Of a DNA stretch of 60,869 nucleotides, positions 31,331 to 40,169 are shown one piece after another. Position 1 is the first letter of the stretch. Each line of letters begins with the position of its first letter. The translations under genes were made by a program, and so were the position numbers. The stretch is taken from positions 1 through 60,869 of the IMG/VR virus record IMGVR_UViG_3300008113_008492; one strand, 5' to 3'. The notes beneath the pieces are model-generated. The model was not told the DNA's origin and did not search any database. It was given only the letters and a program-made list of their open reading frames with translations. Source of the stretch: a virus.

Positions 31331-32948
31331 GCAAATAGTATTTAATCAAGACGCAAAAACCAAATTATTAAAAGGCGTCATCAAATTATCAGATGCAGTT
31401 ACGTGTACATTAGGACCAAATGGTCGTAACGTAATCATCGACAATGAAGGTGATAATCCAATATCAACTAAGGACGGTGTAACAGTTGCTCGTTCTATTG
31501 AATTAGAAAACCCAATTGAAAACATCGGTGCACAACTATTAAAGCAAGCAGCAATCAAAACAGCTGATTTAGCTGGTGATGGTACTACTACAACTACATT
31601 ACTTGCATCAACTATGATTGCAGAAGGATTCAATGCAATTAAAGCAGGATCTAATGCAGTAGAAGTTAAACGTGGTATTGAGCAAGCAACTAAAGAAGTA
31701 ATCGATCAAATTAAAAAGATCTCTAAAGACATTACTTCAGACGAGCAAATCAAACAAGTAGCAGTTATTTCAGCTAATGGTGATGAGGAAATCGGTTCGT
31801 TGATTTCTGAAGCAATGCAAGCAGTAGGTGTAGATGGTGTAGTTACAGTAGAAGAATCTCGTATTGGCGAAACGTCATTAGAGATTGTAGAAGGTATTCA
31901 AATCGATAAAGGATACAAATCATTATATTTCGTTACTAATAACGATACAATGACTGCTACATTAAACAATCCTAAAATTCTATTGTATAATGGCCGTTTA
32001 ACTCAAGTTAAAGAATTGCTACCGCTATTAAATTCATTATCACAATCAAATGATGAATTATTAGTTATTGCTGAAGATATTGATGGTGAAGCGCTATCAA
32101 CATTATTAGTAAATAAAATGCGTGGTATTCTAAAAGCAGCAGTAGTTAAAGCACCTGATTTTGGAGATCGCCGTTTGCATATCTTAGAAGACATTGCTAC
32201 AGTAACAGGCGGGCAAGTTATCTCACCAGAAAAGGGAATGAAGTTGGAGAAATTCAATTCCGATTGGCTAGGTTCGGCTCGTTTAGTTACAGTAGCTAAA
32301 GAAACAACAACAATTGTTGATGGTAAAGGTAATGTTGAGGAAATTGAGCAACGTATTGATGATTTAAAACAACAAATCGACAATGCTAAGTCAATGTTTG
32401 AACGTGAAAAATTACAAGAACGTTTAGGTAAATTATCAGGTGGTGTAGCAGTAATTAATATCGGCGCTCCTACAGAAGTAGAAATGAGAGAGAAAAAGGA
32501 CCGTGTTGATGATGCTTTACACGCAACCAAAGCAGCTCTACAAGAAGGTATCTTACCAGGTGGTGGTGTTGCATTAGTACATGCTCGTCAAGTATTGGCT
32601 AATAAAAAATACGATAATGTTGATTTAGATTTAGGACGTGACATTGTTTACAAAGCATGTACAGCTCCATTCCTTAAAATCTTATCTAACGCAGGTTATG
32701 AAAATTTAGAATCATTTAGTATTGTAAATCGATTAGCTACTGTTGAATCTGATTATGGTTATAATTTAAAAACTAAAATCATTACAGACTTAGTTGAAGA
32801 AGGTATTATTGATCCTACTAAAGTTACTCGTTTAGCATTAGAAAACGCAGTATCAGTTGCAGGTACAATTTTGATTACAGAATCGATTGTATACAATAAA
32901 CCTGAAGAAAAGAAACCACAACAACCAGATATGGGAATGTATGAATAA
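31323..32948 (+). CDS. groEL: GroEL chaperonin
   Basis: 541 residues, full length. It has TLGPNGRNVIID, DGVTVARSIELENPIENIGAQLL, GDGTTTTTLLAS (nucleotide-binding Asp87 region), the apical domain, and DALHATKAALQEGILPGGGVALV (Asp398 region). The C-terminus is EEKKPQQPDMGMYE rather than a Gly-Gly-Met tail. With its own GroES this could fold phage proteins without host chaperonin. Known phage chaperonins are often divergent single-ring types; this one keeps the full bacterial layout and may derive from a host by transfer. Confidence 0.96.
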   Translation: MSKQIVFNQDAKTKLLKGVIKLSDAVTCTLGPNGRNVIIDNEGDNPISTKDGVTVARSIELENPIENIGAQLLKQAAIKTADLAGDGTTTTTLLASTMIAEGFNAIKAGSNAVEVKRGIEQATKEVIDQIKKISKDITSDEQIKQVAVISANGDEEIGSLISEAMQAVGVDGVVTVEESRIGETSLEIVEGIQIDKGYKSLYFVTNNDTMTATLNNPKILLYNGRLTQVKELLPLLNSLSQSNDELLVIAEDIDGEALSTLLVNKMRGILKAAVVKAPDFGDRRLHILEDIATVTGGQVISPEKGMKLEKFNSDWLGSARLVTVAKETTTIVDGKGNVEEIEQRIDDLKQQIDNAKSMFEREKLQERLGKLSGGVAVINIGAPTEVEMREKKDRVDDALHATKAALQEGILPGGGVALVHARQVLANKKYDNVDLDLGRDIVYKACTAPFLKILSNAGYENLESFSIVNRLATVESDYGYNLKTKIITDLVEEGIIDPTKVTRLALENAVSVAGTILITESIVYNKPEEKKPQQPDMGMYE

Positions 32949-33186
32949 GGATCAATTCATTTATTGGCTTAAGGGATTTGCTAAAGCAGTTAATGAAGAA
33001 GGACCAACACGGGGGCAATGGGGAATCATTGCCTCCGAGTTGAGTAAAATCGAAGATTGTACTGATTTTGGTTCAAAAATAGATAATGAACCATATGAGT
33101 TTAAAAAATCTTGGACTACAACTTCAACCGGTTATAAAGCAAATTTACCTAAAGAAAATAATCAATTAGAATTAGATTTAGATTGA
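32941..33186 (+). CDS. conserved phage protein of unknown function
   Basis: 81 residues, starting MNKDQFIYWLKGFAKAV at ATG 32941, overlapping groEL by 8 nt. A longer in-frame TTG reading from 32887 is rejected because it runs through groEL. The F-I-Y-W-L-x-G-F start and a following helix resemble a small phage family without known function. The C-terminus is acidic. It precedes two tRNA loci. Confidence 0.7.
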   Translation: MNKDQFIYWLKGFAKAVNEEGPTRGQWGIIASELSKIEDCTDFGSKIDNEPYEFKKSWTTTSTGYKANLPKENNQLELDLD

Positions 33187-33192
33187 TTAAAT

Positions 33193-33351
33193 TGTAGTGT
33201 GGCGAAATGCGTACGCTTGGCAGACGCACCCTCCTGTCTCGGGGGCAAGGATAACGAAATAAAGTAAGGATATCGGGGTAGACCACCAGCTTGCAAGCGC
33301 TATTGTCCTTTACCTAATTGCCTTATGGTGGTTCGACTCCACCCACTACAG
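33193..33351 (+). tRNA. tRNA-like gene with long insert (tRNA-Leu-like body)
   Basis: TGTAGTG pairs perfectly with CACTACA, and the T-arm GGTGG-TTCGACT-CCACC is standard. The 5' half TGGCGAAAT...GACGC is tRNA-Leu-like, but the D-loop holds an extra GCGTACGC palindrome. An anticodon-type arm CCCTC-CTGTCTC-GGGGG would read GTC (Asp), not Leu. About 80 nt then separate it from the T-arm, folding into GTAAGGA/TCCTTTAC and GCTTGCAAGC stems. Total 159 nt, roughly double normal. It may hold an intron or be a non-tRNA function; identity is uncertain. Confidence 0.45.
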
Positions 33352-33354
33352 CAT

Positions 33355-33428
33355 GGACTTGTAGCTCAGTAGGTTAGAGCGCCTGACTCATAATCAGTAG
33401 GTCCCAGGTTCGAGCCCTGGCTGGTCCA
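33355..33428 (+). tRNA. tRNA-Met or tRNA-Ile2 (CAT)
   Basis: Acceptor GGACTTG/CTGGTCC, with one G-T pair and one T-T mismatch. D-arm GCTC/GAGC. Anticodon loop CTCATAA gives CAT. T-arm CCAGGTTCGAGCCCTGG. Elongator Met and lysidine Ile2 tRNAs share this loop, so which one is unsettled. Confidence 0.88.
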
Positions 33429-33443
33429 CTTAAAAATAAAGCT

Positions 33444-33593
33444 ATGACAGTAAAGACAGTAAAATTACAATTGGAGCGAGCTCAAGAGGAAATCGCTTTA
33501 CTAAATGAAAAAATCGCTATACTTGAAGATCAAATTGACAAATTAAAAGCTCTTAATTACATTCAAGAAAAATATAATATACCAGGTAATTAA
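33444..33593 (+). CDS. 49-residue coiled-coil protein
   Basis: Short ORF of repeated Leu/Ile heptads (LERAQEEIALLNEKIAILED) ending PGN, directly upstream of the clamp loader with 1 nt between stop and ATG. Probably real because of coupling. Function unknown. Confidence 0.55.
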   Translation: MTVKTVKLQLERAQEEIALLNEKIAILEDQIDKLKALNYIQEKYNIPGN

Positions 33594-33594
33594 T

Positions 33595-34482
33595 ATGCAA
33601 CATACTCTTTGGACTGAAAAGTACCGCTCACAAACATTAGATCAATACATTGGTAATACCGAACTGAAGACTACAATTGGTAGTTGGATTCTAAAAAACG
33701 ACATCCCCCACTTATTACTATACGGTAAAGCAGGTACAGGTAAAACCACACTTGCTAAATTAATTACCCAAAATATCGATTGCGATATGATGTACATTAA
33801 TGCATCAGATGAAAACGGTATTGATACAATTCGTGATAAAGTAAAATCATTCGCTTCTACATCTACATTCCAACCATTAAAGGTAGTAATACTGGATGAA
33901 TCCGATTACTTAACTATCAATGCACAAGCATCGTTACGTAATATAATCGAAACATTCTCGGCTAAAACACGTTTTATTTTAACGTGTAATTACGTTGAAC
34001 GTATTATTGAGCCATTACAATCTAGATGCCAAGCATTTAAAATTGAAACGCTATCTAAACCATTAATTGCTGCTCACATCGCTGATATTTTAACTGCAGA
34101 AAAGGTTATATATCATTTAAAGGATGTAGCTAGAATCATTAATGAATATTATCCAGATATTCGTAAAATTATTAATGTAACCCAACAGAATACTATTAAT
34201 GGTGAATTAGCACTTACTAAAATCAATACTAAATTCGATATAACAGATGTAGTTAAATTGATCCAAGGTAAAGATGCATTCAAATCAGTTAGACAATATC
34301 TAGTTGATAATAATATATCTGATTTTGAACCAATGTATAGAGCGTTATACGATGAATTAGGTAAAGATAATGGATTGATCACAATGACATTAGCTGAATA
34401 CCAATTCAAACACGCTACTGTAGTAGATAAAGAAATCAATTTTATGGCGTGTATCGCCTCAATTATAAACATAATTAAATAA
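33595..34482 (+). CDS. clamp-loader large subunit (T4 gp44-like, RFC-type AAA+)
   Basis: 295 residues. LWTEKYRSQTLDQYIGN at the start is the RFC box. Walker A GKAGTGKT is near 43-50, Walker B VVILDESD near 97-104, and the SRC arginine-finger motif (LQSRCQAF) near 140. This ATPase opens the sliding clamp on DNA. The gp62-like partner lies two genes on, as in T4-like phages, but with a zinc-ribbon gene between them. Confidence 0.93.
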   Translation: MQHTLWTEKYRSQTLDQYIGNTELKTTIGSWILKNDIPHLLLYGKAGTGKTTLAKLITQNIDCDMMYINASDENGIDTIRDKVKSFASTSTFQPLKVVILDESDYLTINAQASLRNIIETFSAKTRFILTCNYVERIIEPLQSRCQAFKIETLSKPLIAAHIADILTAEKVIYHLKDVARIINEYYPDIRKIINVTQQNTINGELALTKINTKFDITDVVKLIQGKDAFKSVRQYLVDNNISDFEPMYRALYDELGKDNGLITMTLAEYQFKHATVVDKEINFMACIASIINIIK

Positions 34483-34766
34483 TGGACCCAGTAAAAATGA
34501 ACATTAATCTCGAAGATACAACCGAGATAACATGCGACGAGTGTGGTAGCGCTACATTCCACGAAGCAGTATTATTACGCAGTATTTCCCGTTTTATTAC
34601 CGGAACTGCTCAAGATGGTATGATGCCTATTCCTGTATTTGCTTGTGATAAATGTGGTCATGTAAATAATCAATTTATGCCTAAATCACAACCTACAGTA
34701 GGTGCACCATCAGTTGAAGATGTAACAGACCAACCAAAACGTTCACGTTTTCCACGTCCTGAATAA
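34482..34766 (+). CDS. zinc-ribbon phage protein
   Basis: 94 residues with two Cys pairs, CDECG near 18-22 and CDKCG near 54-58, around a beta hairpin: a zinc-ribbon. The C-terminus is disordered and basic (PKRSRFPRP). Related small zinc proteins are common in large phages. Coupled by one-base overlaps to both clamp-loader genes, so a replication or late-transcription link is plausible. Confidence 0.75.
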   Translation: MDPVKMNINLEDTTEITCDECGSATFHEAVLLRSISRFITGTAQDGMMPIPVFACDKCGHVNNQFMPKSQPTVGAPSVEDVTDQPKRSRFPRPE

Positions 34767-35215
34767 TGAATGAATTTTTTAAAATATTAAGTTATTTATC
34801 ATACGATAAGGTACCTTATAGCAAATTAACTGATGCTGAAATTAAAAGCATCAATGTTTATATGCTACATAGGTACCTATCTATGAGTTCTGAATATTGT
34901 GTATTTGCTAATGAAGTACAAGCTATACCTAATTTAAACGCAGAACAAGTATATAATATTTACTTATCATTATTACCAAAAGCTAAAAAGTATTTTAAAT
35001 ACACTAAAGCTGCTTCTGAAAAAATAGATAAGGATAAAGTTTCTAAATTATCTTTATTATTGCAAGTATCTCAAAGAGAAGCAAACGATTATCTTGCTTT
35101 ATTAAGCAACGATCAATTTCAAGGTATATTAAACAGTTATGGCCAAAACACAGATACCCGCCCTTCTAAAGGAAATAAAAAACAAAGCGGTAAGAGAAAT
35201 AAATTATCAAAATGA
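34766..35215 (+). CDS. clamp-loader small subunit (gp62-like)
   Basis: 149 residues. The pattern INVYMLHRYLSM, then YNIYLSLLPKAKKYFKYTKA, then VSQREANDYLALL follows the helical layout of gp62 in T4-like phages, where the small subunit joins gp44 in a 4:1 complex. Sequence identity in this family is always low, so position after gp44 is important evidence. The C-terminal 25 residues are Lys-rich and overlap the next gene by 77 nt. Confidence 0.7.
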   Translation: MNEFFKILSYLSYDKVPYSKLTDAEIKSINVYMLHRYLSMSSEYCVFANEVQAIPNLNAEQVYNIYLSLLPKAKKYFKYTKAASEKIDKDKVSKLSLLLQVSQREANDYLALLSNDQFQGILNSYGQNTDTRPSKGNKKQSGKRNKLSK

Positions 35216-36092
35216 TAAAACAATTTCATACTCACAGTTCTCTATCTATGCTAAATGTCCATTTCGTTGGGGTTTAGAATATAGAGAAGGGTATCGTATT
35301 TATCAACCTTCAATGGCTGCTGTTTTCGGAACATCAGTACACGTTGCAATGCAACATTATATTCAAACTATGTTTGATGAATCTGGTGCTGCTGCTGATC
35401 GTGTTGATATTGAATCATTCTTTCAACAGACATTCTCAGACGAATATAAGAAAACACTAAATGAAAATAAAGGTGTTCATTTCTCTTCAGCTAGTGAAAT
35501 GCGTGAGTATTATGAAGATGGATTAGCTATTATCGATTATTTTAAAAAGAATAAAGGCGAATACTTTTCAACACGTAAATGGGATTTAGTTGGGATCGAA
35601 ATGCCATTAGTGCAACCAATTGATGATAATCATCCTAATGTTTATTTAAAAGGATATATTGACTTTGTGTTATACAACGAAAACACTAATAAAATCAAAA
35701 TATTCGATATTAAAACATCTAAGATGGGATGGAAAGATAAGGAAAAGAAAGATGAATTAAAAATGCAACAGATTATCCTATACAAGGAATATTTCGCTAA
35801 ACAGTATAATATCGACCCAGAACAAATAGATGTAGAGTTCTTTATCGTTAAACGTAAATTATATGAAAATCTTGATTTTCCTCAGAAACGCATTCAAATC
35901 GTTGAACCCGCTTCAGGTAAAGGCAAACGTAATAAAGCAGTATCACACATTACAGAATTTATCAATACAGTATTCAACCCTGATGGTACTTATAAATCAA
36001 CAGAGTTAATCAAAAATGTGTCTAAGGAATCATGTCAATGGTGTCCATTCAAAGACAATAAAGAGCTTTGCAATAAAGATTCATCTTTTTAG
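35139..36092 (+). CDS. PD-(D/E)XK nuclease with Fe-S cysteines (Cas4/RecB-like)
   Basis: 317 residues. ISYSQFSIYAKCPFRW near 29-44 holds the first Cys; FGTSVHVAMQHYI holds the conserved His; GYIDFVLY...IKIFDIKTSK near 174-193 is the D...D-x-K nuclease core; CQWCPFKDNKELC near the end gives three more Cys. Four Cys suggest a 4Fe-4S cluster as in Cas4/AddB-type nucleases. Such phage enzymes trim DNA ends in recombination or replication. No CRISPR array is nearby. Overlap of 77 nt with gp62 is unusually long. Confidence 0.85.
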   Translation: MAKTQIPALLKEIKNKAVREINYQNDKTISYSQFSIYAKCPFRWGLEYREGYRIYQPSMAAVFGTSVHVAMQHYIQTMFDESGAAADRVDIESFFQQTFSDEYKKTLNENKGVHFSSASEMREYYEDGLAIIDYFKKNKGEYFSTRKWDLVGIEMPLVQPIDDNHPNVYLKGYIDFVLYNENTNKIKIFDIKTSKMGWKDKEKKDELKMQQIILYKEYFAKQYNIDPEQIDVEFFIVKRKLYENLDFPQKRIQIVEPASGKGKRNKAVSHITEFINTVFNPDGTYKSTELIKNVSKESCQWCPFKDNKELCNKDSSF

Positions 36093-36097
36093 TTTTG

Positions 36098-36113
36098 TTA
36101 TATATTTATATAC
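36098..36113 (+). promoter_or_regulatory. ATATTTATA-type promoter-like element
   Basis: TTATATATTTATATAC lies 20 nt before the ATG at 36134 and after an AAAGAT/ATCTTT hairpin ending in TTTT. Confidence 0.45.
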
Positions 36114-36133
36114 AAATATAATAATATACAAAA

Positions 36134-36334
36134 ATGGGAAAAAATGAACAACTAGTCTTAACAAGTGTAAAGGTACACGGAGACTTATTTGAGGGATTCA
36201 AAGTTGCCTCTATAAAAGATAAATTCAACTTACAAAAATTAATGAATAGAGCAATGCATTTATATTTGACTAATGATGAGTTTAAAAAACAAATTCATAG
36301 CCATAATGCATTAGTAATGTCAGGAAGTTTATAA
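36134..36334 (+). CDS. ribbon-helix-helix-like phage protein
   Basis: 66 residues. TSVKVHGDLFEGFKVASIKDKFNLQKLMNRAMHLYL has a short strand then two helices, the ribbon-helix-helix layout of small DNA-binding repressors. It may regulate the glycan operon that follows. The motif is a common phage type; target unknown. Confidence 0.7.
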   Translation: MGKNEQLVLTSVKVHGDLFEGFKVASIKDKFNLQKLMNRAMHLYLTNDEFKKQIHSHNALVMSGSL

Positions 36335-36350
36335 TAAAAAGTAAAAGGTT

Positions 36351-36980
36351 ATGTTGTGTGCTGCTATAGTAGAAACTAGGGATGTTAATATAAGTGAGAT
36401 ATTTTTAAATCATACACCTTATTTACCTTTAGATACACATTATTTTCTATTTACAGTATCTGAATTAAAAGATAAATACAACAACGAGTTAAAAAATCTT
36501 AATATAGATTATACAATAATTGAAATTCAATTAGAAGACAATTCAGTTCATTGTTACAATTTATTACTTACAGATCACGGCCTTAAATTTTGGTCCTATT
36601 TTACTGATTACGATAGAGTATTAATATTCCAAAGCGATAGTGGATTACTAAGAAGTGGAATCGAAGATTTTCTTGAGTATGATTATATAGGAGCCCCATA
36701 TCCATATTTTCCATATGTTGGAAATGGAGGTTTATCATTAAGAAACCCAAAAATAATGATAGATATATGCCTAAATTACAAATGGAAACGGGATTGTGGG
36801 GAAGATTTGTATTTCACCAGAATGATGGTTGTACATAATATAGGTAAATTAGCTCCTATTAAAATAGCTAAAAAATTCAGCGTAGAAAGTTTATTCGAAT
36901 TAGATACTTTAGGTTATCATAAACCATGGTATTATTTAGGAGAAGATAAATGGAATCAAATTAAAACACAATATAAGTAA
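36351..36980 (+). CDS. DUF5672-like glycosyltransferase
   Basis: 209 residues. LIFQSDSGLLRSGIEDFLEYDYIGAPYPY and VGNGGLSLRNP are typical of the DUF5672 family, a GT-A-like fold found in LPS and capsule loci. The DS in QSDS may be the metal motif. First gene of the large glycan block, 16 nt after the RHH protein. Donor and acceptor are unknown. Confidence 0.8.
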   Translation: MLCAAIVETRDVNISEIFLNHTPYLPLDTHYFLFTVSELKDKYNNELKNLNIDYTIIEIQLEDNSVHCYNLLLTDHGLKFWSYFTDYDRVLIFQSDSGLLRSGIEDFLEYDYIGAPYPYFPYVGNGGLSLRNPKIMIDICLNYKWKRDCGEDLYFTRMMVVHNIGKLAPIKIAKKFSVESLFELDTLGYHKPWYYLGEDKWNQIKTQYK

Positions 36981-36983
36981 GTT

Positions 36984-38426
36984 ATGCAAAACTACATTCC
37001 TAAAGAACAAAGGAAAAAAATCCTATTACTATGTGATGATATCAGATTTACTTCTGGTATTGCAACAATGGCCCGAGAAATTGTTGTAGGTACCTCCCAT
37101 CATTTTAATTGGGTAAATATTGGAGGGGCTATTAATCACCCAGAAAAAGGTACTCGCTTAGATTTATCTTCAGATACTAATAAAAACGCGGGAATTGAAG
37201 ACGCATCAGTAATGGTTTATCCTATAGATGGGTATGGTACAATTGAATTTGTTAGACAAATTCTTGAAATTGAAAAACCAGATGCAATTATGTTATTTAC
37301 TGATCCACGTTATTGGGTTTGGTTATTTCAACATGAGCGTGAATTACGTCAACAGTTACCTATTATTTATTTAAATATTTGGGATGATTTACCTTATCCA
37401 TTATATAATAAACCATATTATGAATCCTGTGATACATTATTTGCTATTTCAAAACAAACAGAAAATATAAATCGTGTAGTATTAGGAGATGTAGCTAAGA
37501 ATAAATTAATCAAATATGTTCCTCATGGAATTAATTCAAAATACTTCTTTCCATTAGATAAAACATCGGATGAATTTAAGTCATTTAAAAAACAAGTATT
37601 AGGAGATAATGAATTTGATTTTATTACATTTCATAATGCTCGTAATTTAAGACGTAAATCTACATCTGATTTAATTCTAGCATTTAAGACATTTATTGAT
37701 ACACTACCAAAACAACAAGCAGATAAATGTGCTTTAATAATGCACACAGATGCAGTTGATGATAATGGTACTGATTTACCTAAAGTAATTGAAATGTTAA
37801 TGGGTGATAAACAAAAGAATATATTCATCTCAAATCAAAAAATTACTCAATCACAGTTAAATAATTATTATAATCTAGCCGATATTACTGCATTAATATC
37901 CTCGAATGAGGGTTGGGGATTATCGCTTACCGAGTCAATGATGGCGGGTACTCCGATTTTAGCAAATGTAACTGGAGGTATGCAGGATCAAATGCGTTTT
38001 GAGGATAAAGATGGTAACTGGATTAAATTTACTGAATCATTTGGTTCAAACCACTTAGGTAAATATAAAAAACATGGGAAATGGGCATTCCCAGTATTTC
38101 CAAGTAACGTTTCATTAATTGGTTCTCCACCAACACCTTATATCTTTGATGATAGATGTGACTTTAGAGATGTAGCTAATCAATTAGCAACAGCTTACAG
38201 TTTAAAAATGGAAGATACTAATGAATATTATAAATTAGGAGAATTAGCTCGTGAGTGGGTAACATCAGATGAAGCAATGATGACAGCAGCAAATATGTGT
38301 ATCAATGTTATTGATGGTATTGATGAAACATTTAACACATGGAATCCAAGATCAATATTTGATCTAATTAAAATTGAAGATTATAAACCAAATTATTTAA
38401 AATACCCAGTAGCAGAACATGAATAA
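36984..38426 (+). CDS. GT4-like glycosyltransferase
   Basis: 480 residues in two GT-B halves. The N-terminus KKILLLCDDIRFTSGIATMAREIV matches the acceptor-side domain. VPHGINSKYFFP near 178, HNARNLRRKS near 212 and SSNEGWGLSLTESMMAGTPILAN near 306-328 (the E-x7-E donor site) are GT4 landmarks. The long C-terminal 150 residues are less clear. It overlaps the next glycosyltransferase by 8 nt. Sugar specificity is unknown. Confidence 0.85.
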   Translation: MQNYIPKEQRKKILLLCDDIRFTSGIATMAREIVVGTSHHFNWVNIGGAINHPEKGTRLDLSSDTNKNAGIEDASVMVYPIDGYGTIEFVRQILEIEKPDAIMLFTDPRYWVWLFQHERELRQQLPIIYLNIWDDLPYPLYNKPYYESCDTLFAISKQTENINRVVLGDVAKNKLIKYVPHGINSKYFFPLDKTSDEFKSFKKQVLGDNEFDFITFHNARNLRRKSTSDLILAFKTFIDTLPKQQADKCALIMHTDAVDDNGTDLPKVIEMLMGDKQKNIFISNQKITQSQLNNYYNLADITALISSNEGWGLSLTESMMAGTPILANVTGGMQDQMRFEDKDGNWIKFTESFGSNHLGKYKKHGKWAFPVFPSNVSLIGSPPTPYIFDDRCDFRDVANQLATAYSLKMEDTNEYYKLGELAREWVTSDEAMMTAANMCINVIDGIDETFNTWNPRSIFDLIKIEDYKPNYLKYPVAEHE

Positions 38427-39723
38427 GCCGTTATGTATAGTAAGCTCACCCGTAGACACATTCAGTGGTTATGGTGCACGCTCAAGAGATTTTATTAAGT
38501 CGTTAATTAAAGCTAAAGGTGACGAATGGGATATTAAATTATTATCTCAGCGTTGGGGGTCTACTCCATTTGGATTTTTAAATGATGAAATTGAAGAAGA
38601 AGCCGATTTAAAATCACGTATTATCCCTCAAATAGTTGCTCAACCTGATGCTTGGTTCCAAATTACAGTACCTAATGAATTCCAACCAGTAGGTAAACAT
38701 TTAAATGTAGGTGTAACAGCAGGTATTGAAACAACAATATGTGATCCATCTTGGATTGAAGGGTGCAATCGAATGACTTTAAATTTAGTTTCATCCCAAC
38801 ACGCAAAAACAGTATTTGAAAATAGCCAATTCGAACAAAAAGATACAACCACAAATAAAACAACAGCTATTATTAAATTAACATCACCTGTTGAAACATT
38901 ATTTGAAGGTGTAGATTTAAATAAATACTTTAAAACAACTCCCACAAAAACAGATTTAGTTGCCGAAATATCTAAAATTAAAGAGGATTTTTGTTTTTTA
39001 TTTGTAGGACATTGGTTACAAGGTGATTTTGGTGAAGATAGAAAGAATGTTGGTTATATGATTAAAGCATTTTTAGAGGTATTTAAAGGTAAAACTAATG
39101 CTCCTGCTTTAATTATGAAAACTAATTCTGCTACAACTTCTATTATGGATCGTAATTCAATGTTAGAAAAAATTGAAGCAGTTCGTAAAACAGTAAAAGG
39201 ACGTTTACCTAACATTTATTTACTACATGGTGATTTAGAAGATGAAGATATAAATGATCTATACAATCATTCTAAAGTAAAAGCAATGGTATCGTTTACT
39301 AAAGGTGAAGGATTTGGTAGACCATTATTAGAATATACAGTTACAGAAAAACCAGTAATTGCTTCAGGGTGGTCAGGTCATATTGATTTCTTAGATAAAG
39401 ATGCATCTATTTTAGTAGGTGGTGAATTAAAACCTATACATGCATCAGCAGTAGTACCTAATATGTTAATTGCTGATTCACAATGGTTTGCTCCAAATGA
39501 TGGACAAGCAGGATTTGCTTTAAAAGAAGTATTTGAAAATTATAAAAAATACCTCCCACTAGCTAAAAAACAAGCAAATATATCTAAAACCAAATTTTCA
39601 TTAGATAAAATGACTGAACGATTAAGTCAAATTTTAAATGAAAAAACTAACCCAATACCTAAATTTATTCCTTTAGAACTACCTAAATTAAATAAACTAG
39701 AATTACCTAAACTAAATAAATAA
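38419..39723 (+). CDS. GT4-like glycosyltransferase with C-terminal repeat
   Basis: 434 residues. FSGYGARSRDFIKSL near the N-terminus, FVGHWLQGDFGEDRKNVGYMIKAF in the middle and FTKGEGFGRPLLEYTVTEKPVIASGWSGHIDFL form the donor-binding half. It ends with a repeated LELPKLNK octapeptide, a small duplication. Similar to the preceding gene, so the pair may have arisen by duplication or work in series. Confidence 0.85.
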   Translation: MNKPLCIVSSPVDTFSGYGARSRDFIKSLIKAKGDEWDIKLLSQRWGSTPFGFLNDEIEEEADLKSRIIPQIVAQPDAWFQITVPNEFQPVGKHLNVGVTAGIETTICDPSWIEGCNRMTLNLVSSQHAKTVFENSQFEQKDTTTNKTTAIIKLTSPVETLFEGVDLNKYFKTTPTKTDLVAEISKIKEDFCFLFVGHWLQGDFGEDRKNVGYMIKAFLEVFKGKTNAPALIMKTNSATTSIMDRNSMLEKIEAVRKTVKGRLPNIYLLHGDLEDEDINDLYNHSKVKAMVSFTKGEGFGRPLLEYTVTEKPVIASGWSGHIDFLDKDASILVGGELKPIHASAVVPNMLIADSQWFAPNDGQAGFALKEVFENYKKYLPLAKKQANISKTKFSLDKMTERLSQILNEKTNPIPKFIPLELPKLNKLELPKLNK

Positions 39724-40169
39724 TGGAAGAAATGTTTGATTGCCCTATTTGTGGAACTAATAAATCAGTAATAGCACTTAAAATGCAGGGAGTTAATACT
39801 CGTATCTGTCAAAGTTGTGGATACCAAACTAATGAAGGTATGGTTGATGGATCAGATTTAGAAAAATCAATTTATGAATCCCAACCAGAATTGTTTAAAG
39901 ATTTAAAATTAATCGATGATGATGGATTTGTTTGGTACCCAACAGTATTAAATGAACAAAATGAAGCTATGTTATTTCCAGATGGAAAAAATGCTGATAA
40001 TTGGGGGTGGAGAGTAGCTGAATATATTCCAATAGGTGAGAATGATAAAGCATTAGTTGGACAAACCTATAAATTGGATATGGAAAATTCAGTTGTATAT
40101 CCTAATGTAATGTTTCCTGCTGCTTTATATGCTTATTCAACATTAATTAAAAACGACGATGAAGTTTAG
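39723..40169 (+). CDS. zinc-finger-like hypothetical protein
   Basis: 148 residues with CPICG near 7 and CQSCGYQT near 33, a zinc-ribbon at the N-terminus, and a mostly beta C-terminal part (FVWYPTVLNEQNEAMLFPDG). No enzyme motifs. It overlaps the surrounding glycosyltransferase genes by 1 and 11 nt, so is co-expressed with them. Confidence 0.7.
   Translation: MEEMFDCPICGTNKSVIALKMQGVNTRICQSCGYQTNEGMVDGSDLEKSIYESQPELFKDLKLIDDDGFVWYPTVLNEQNEAMLFPDGKNADNWGWRVAEYIPIGENDKALVGQTYKLDMENSVVYPNVMFPAALYAYSTLIKNDDEV

Noticed and set aside
31346-32530. Minus-strand ORFs opposite groEL
   Set aside because: They are shadows of a highly conserved gene and lack any family similarity.
32887-32940. Upstream TTG extension of the gene at 32941
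   Set aside because: The extension runs inside groEL; the ATG at 32941 fits the usual 8-nt overlap and the conserved N-terminus.
33193-33351. Group I intron in the tRNA-like gene
   Set aside because: The insert is only about 80 nt and I find no group I core elements; left as unexplained insert.
35139-36092. CRISPR-Cas system suggested by the Cas4-like nuclease
   Set aside because: No direct repeat array or other cas genes are seen; Cas4-like nucleases are common in phages on their own.
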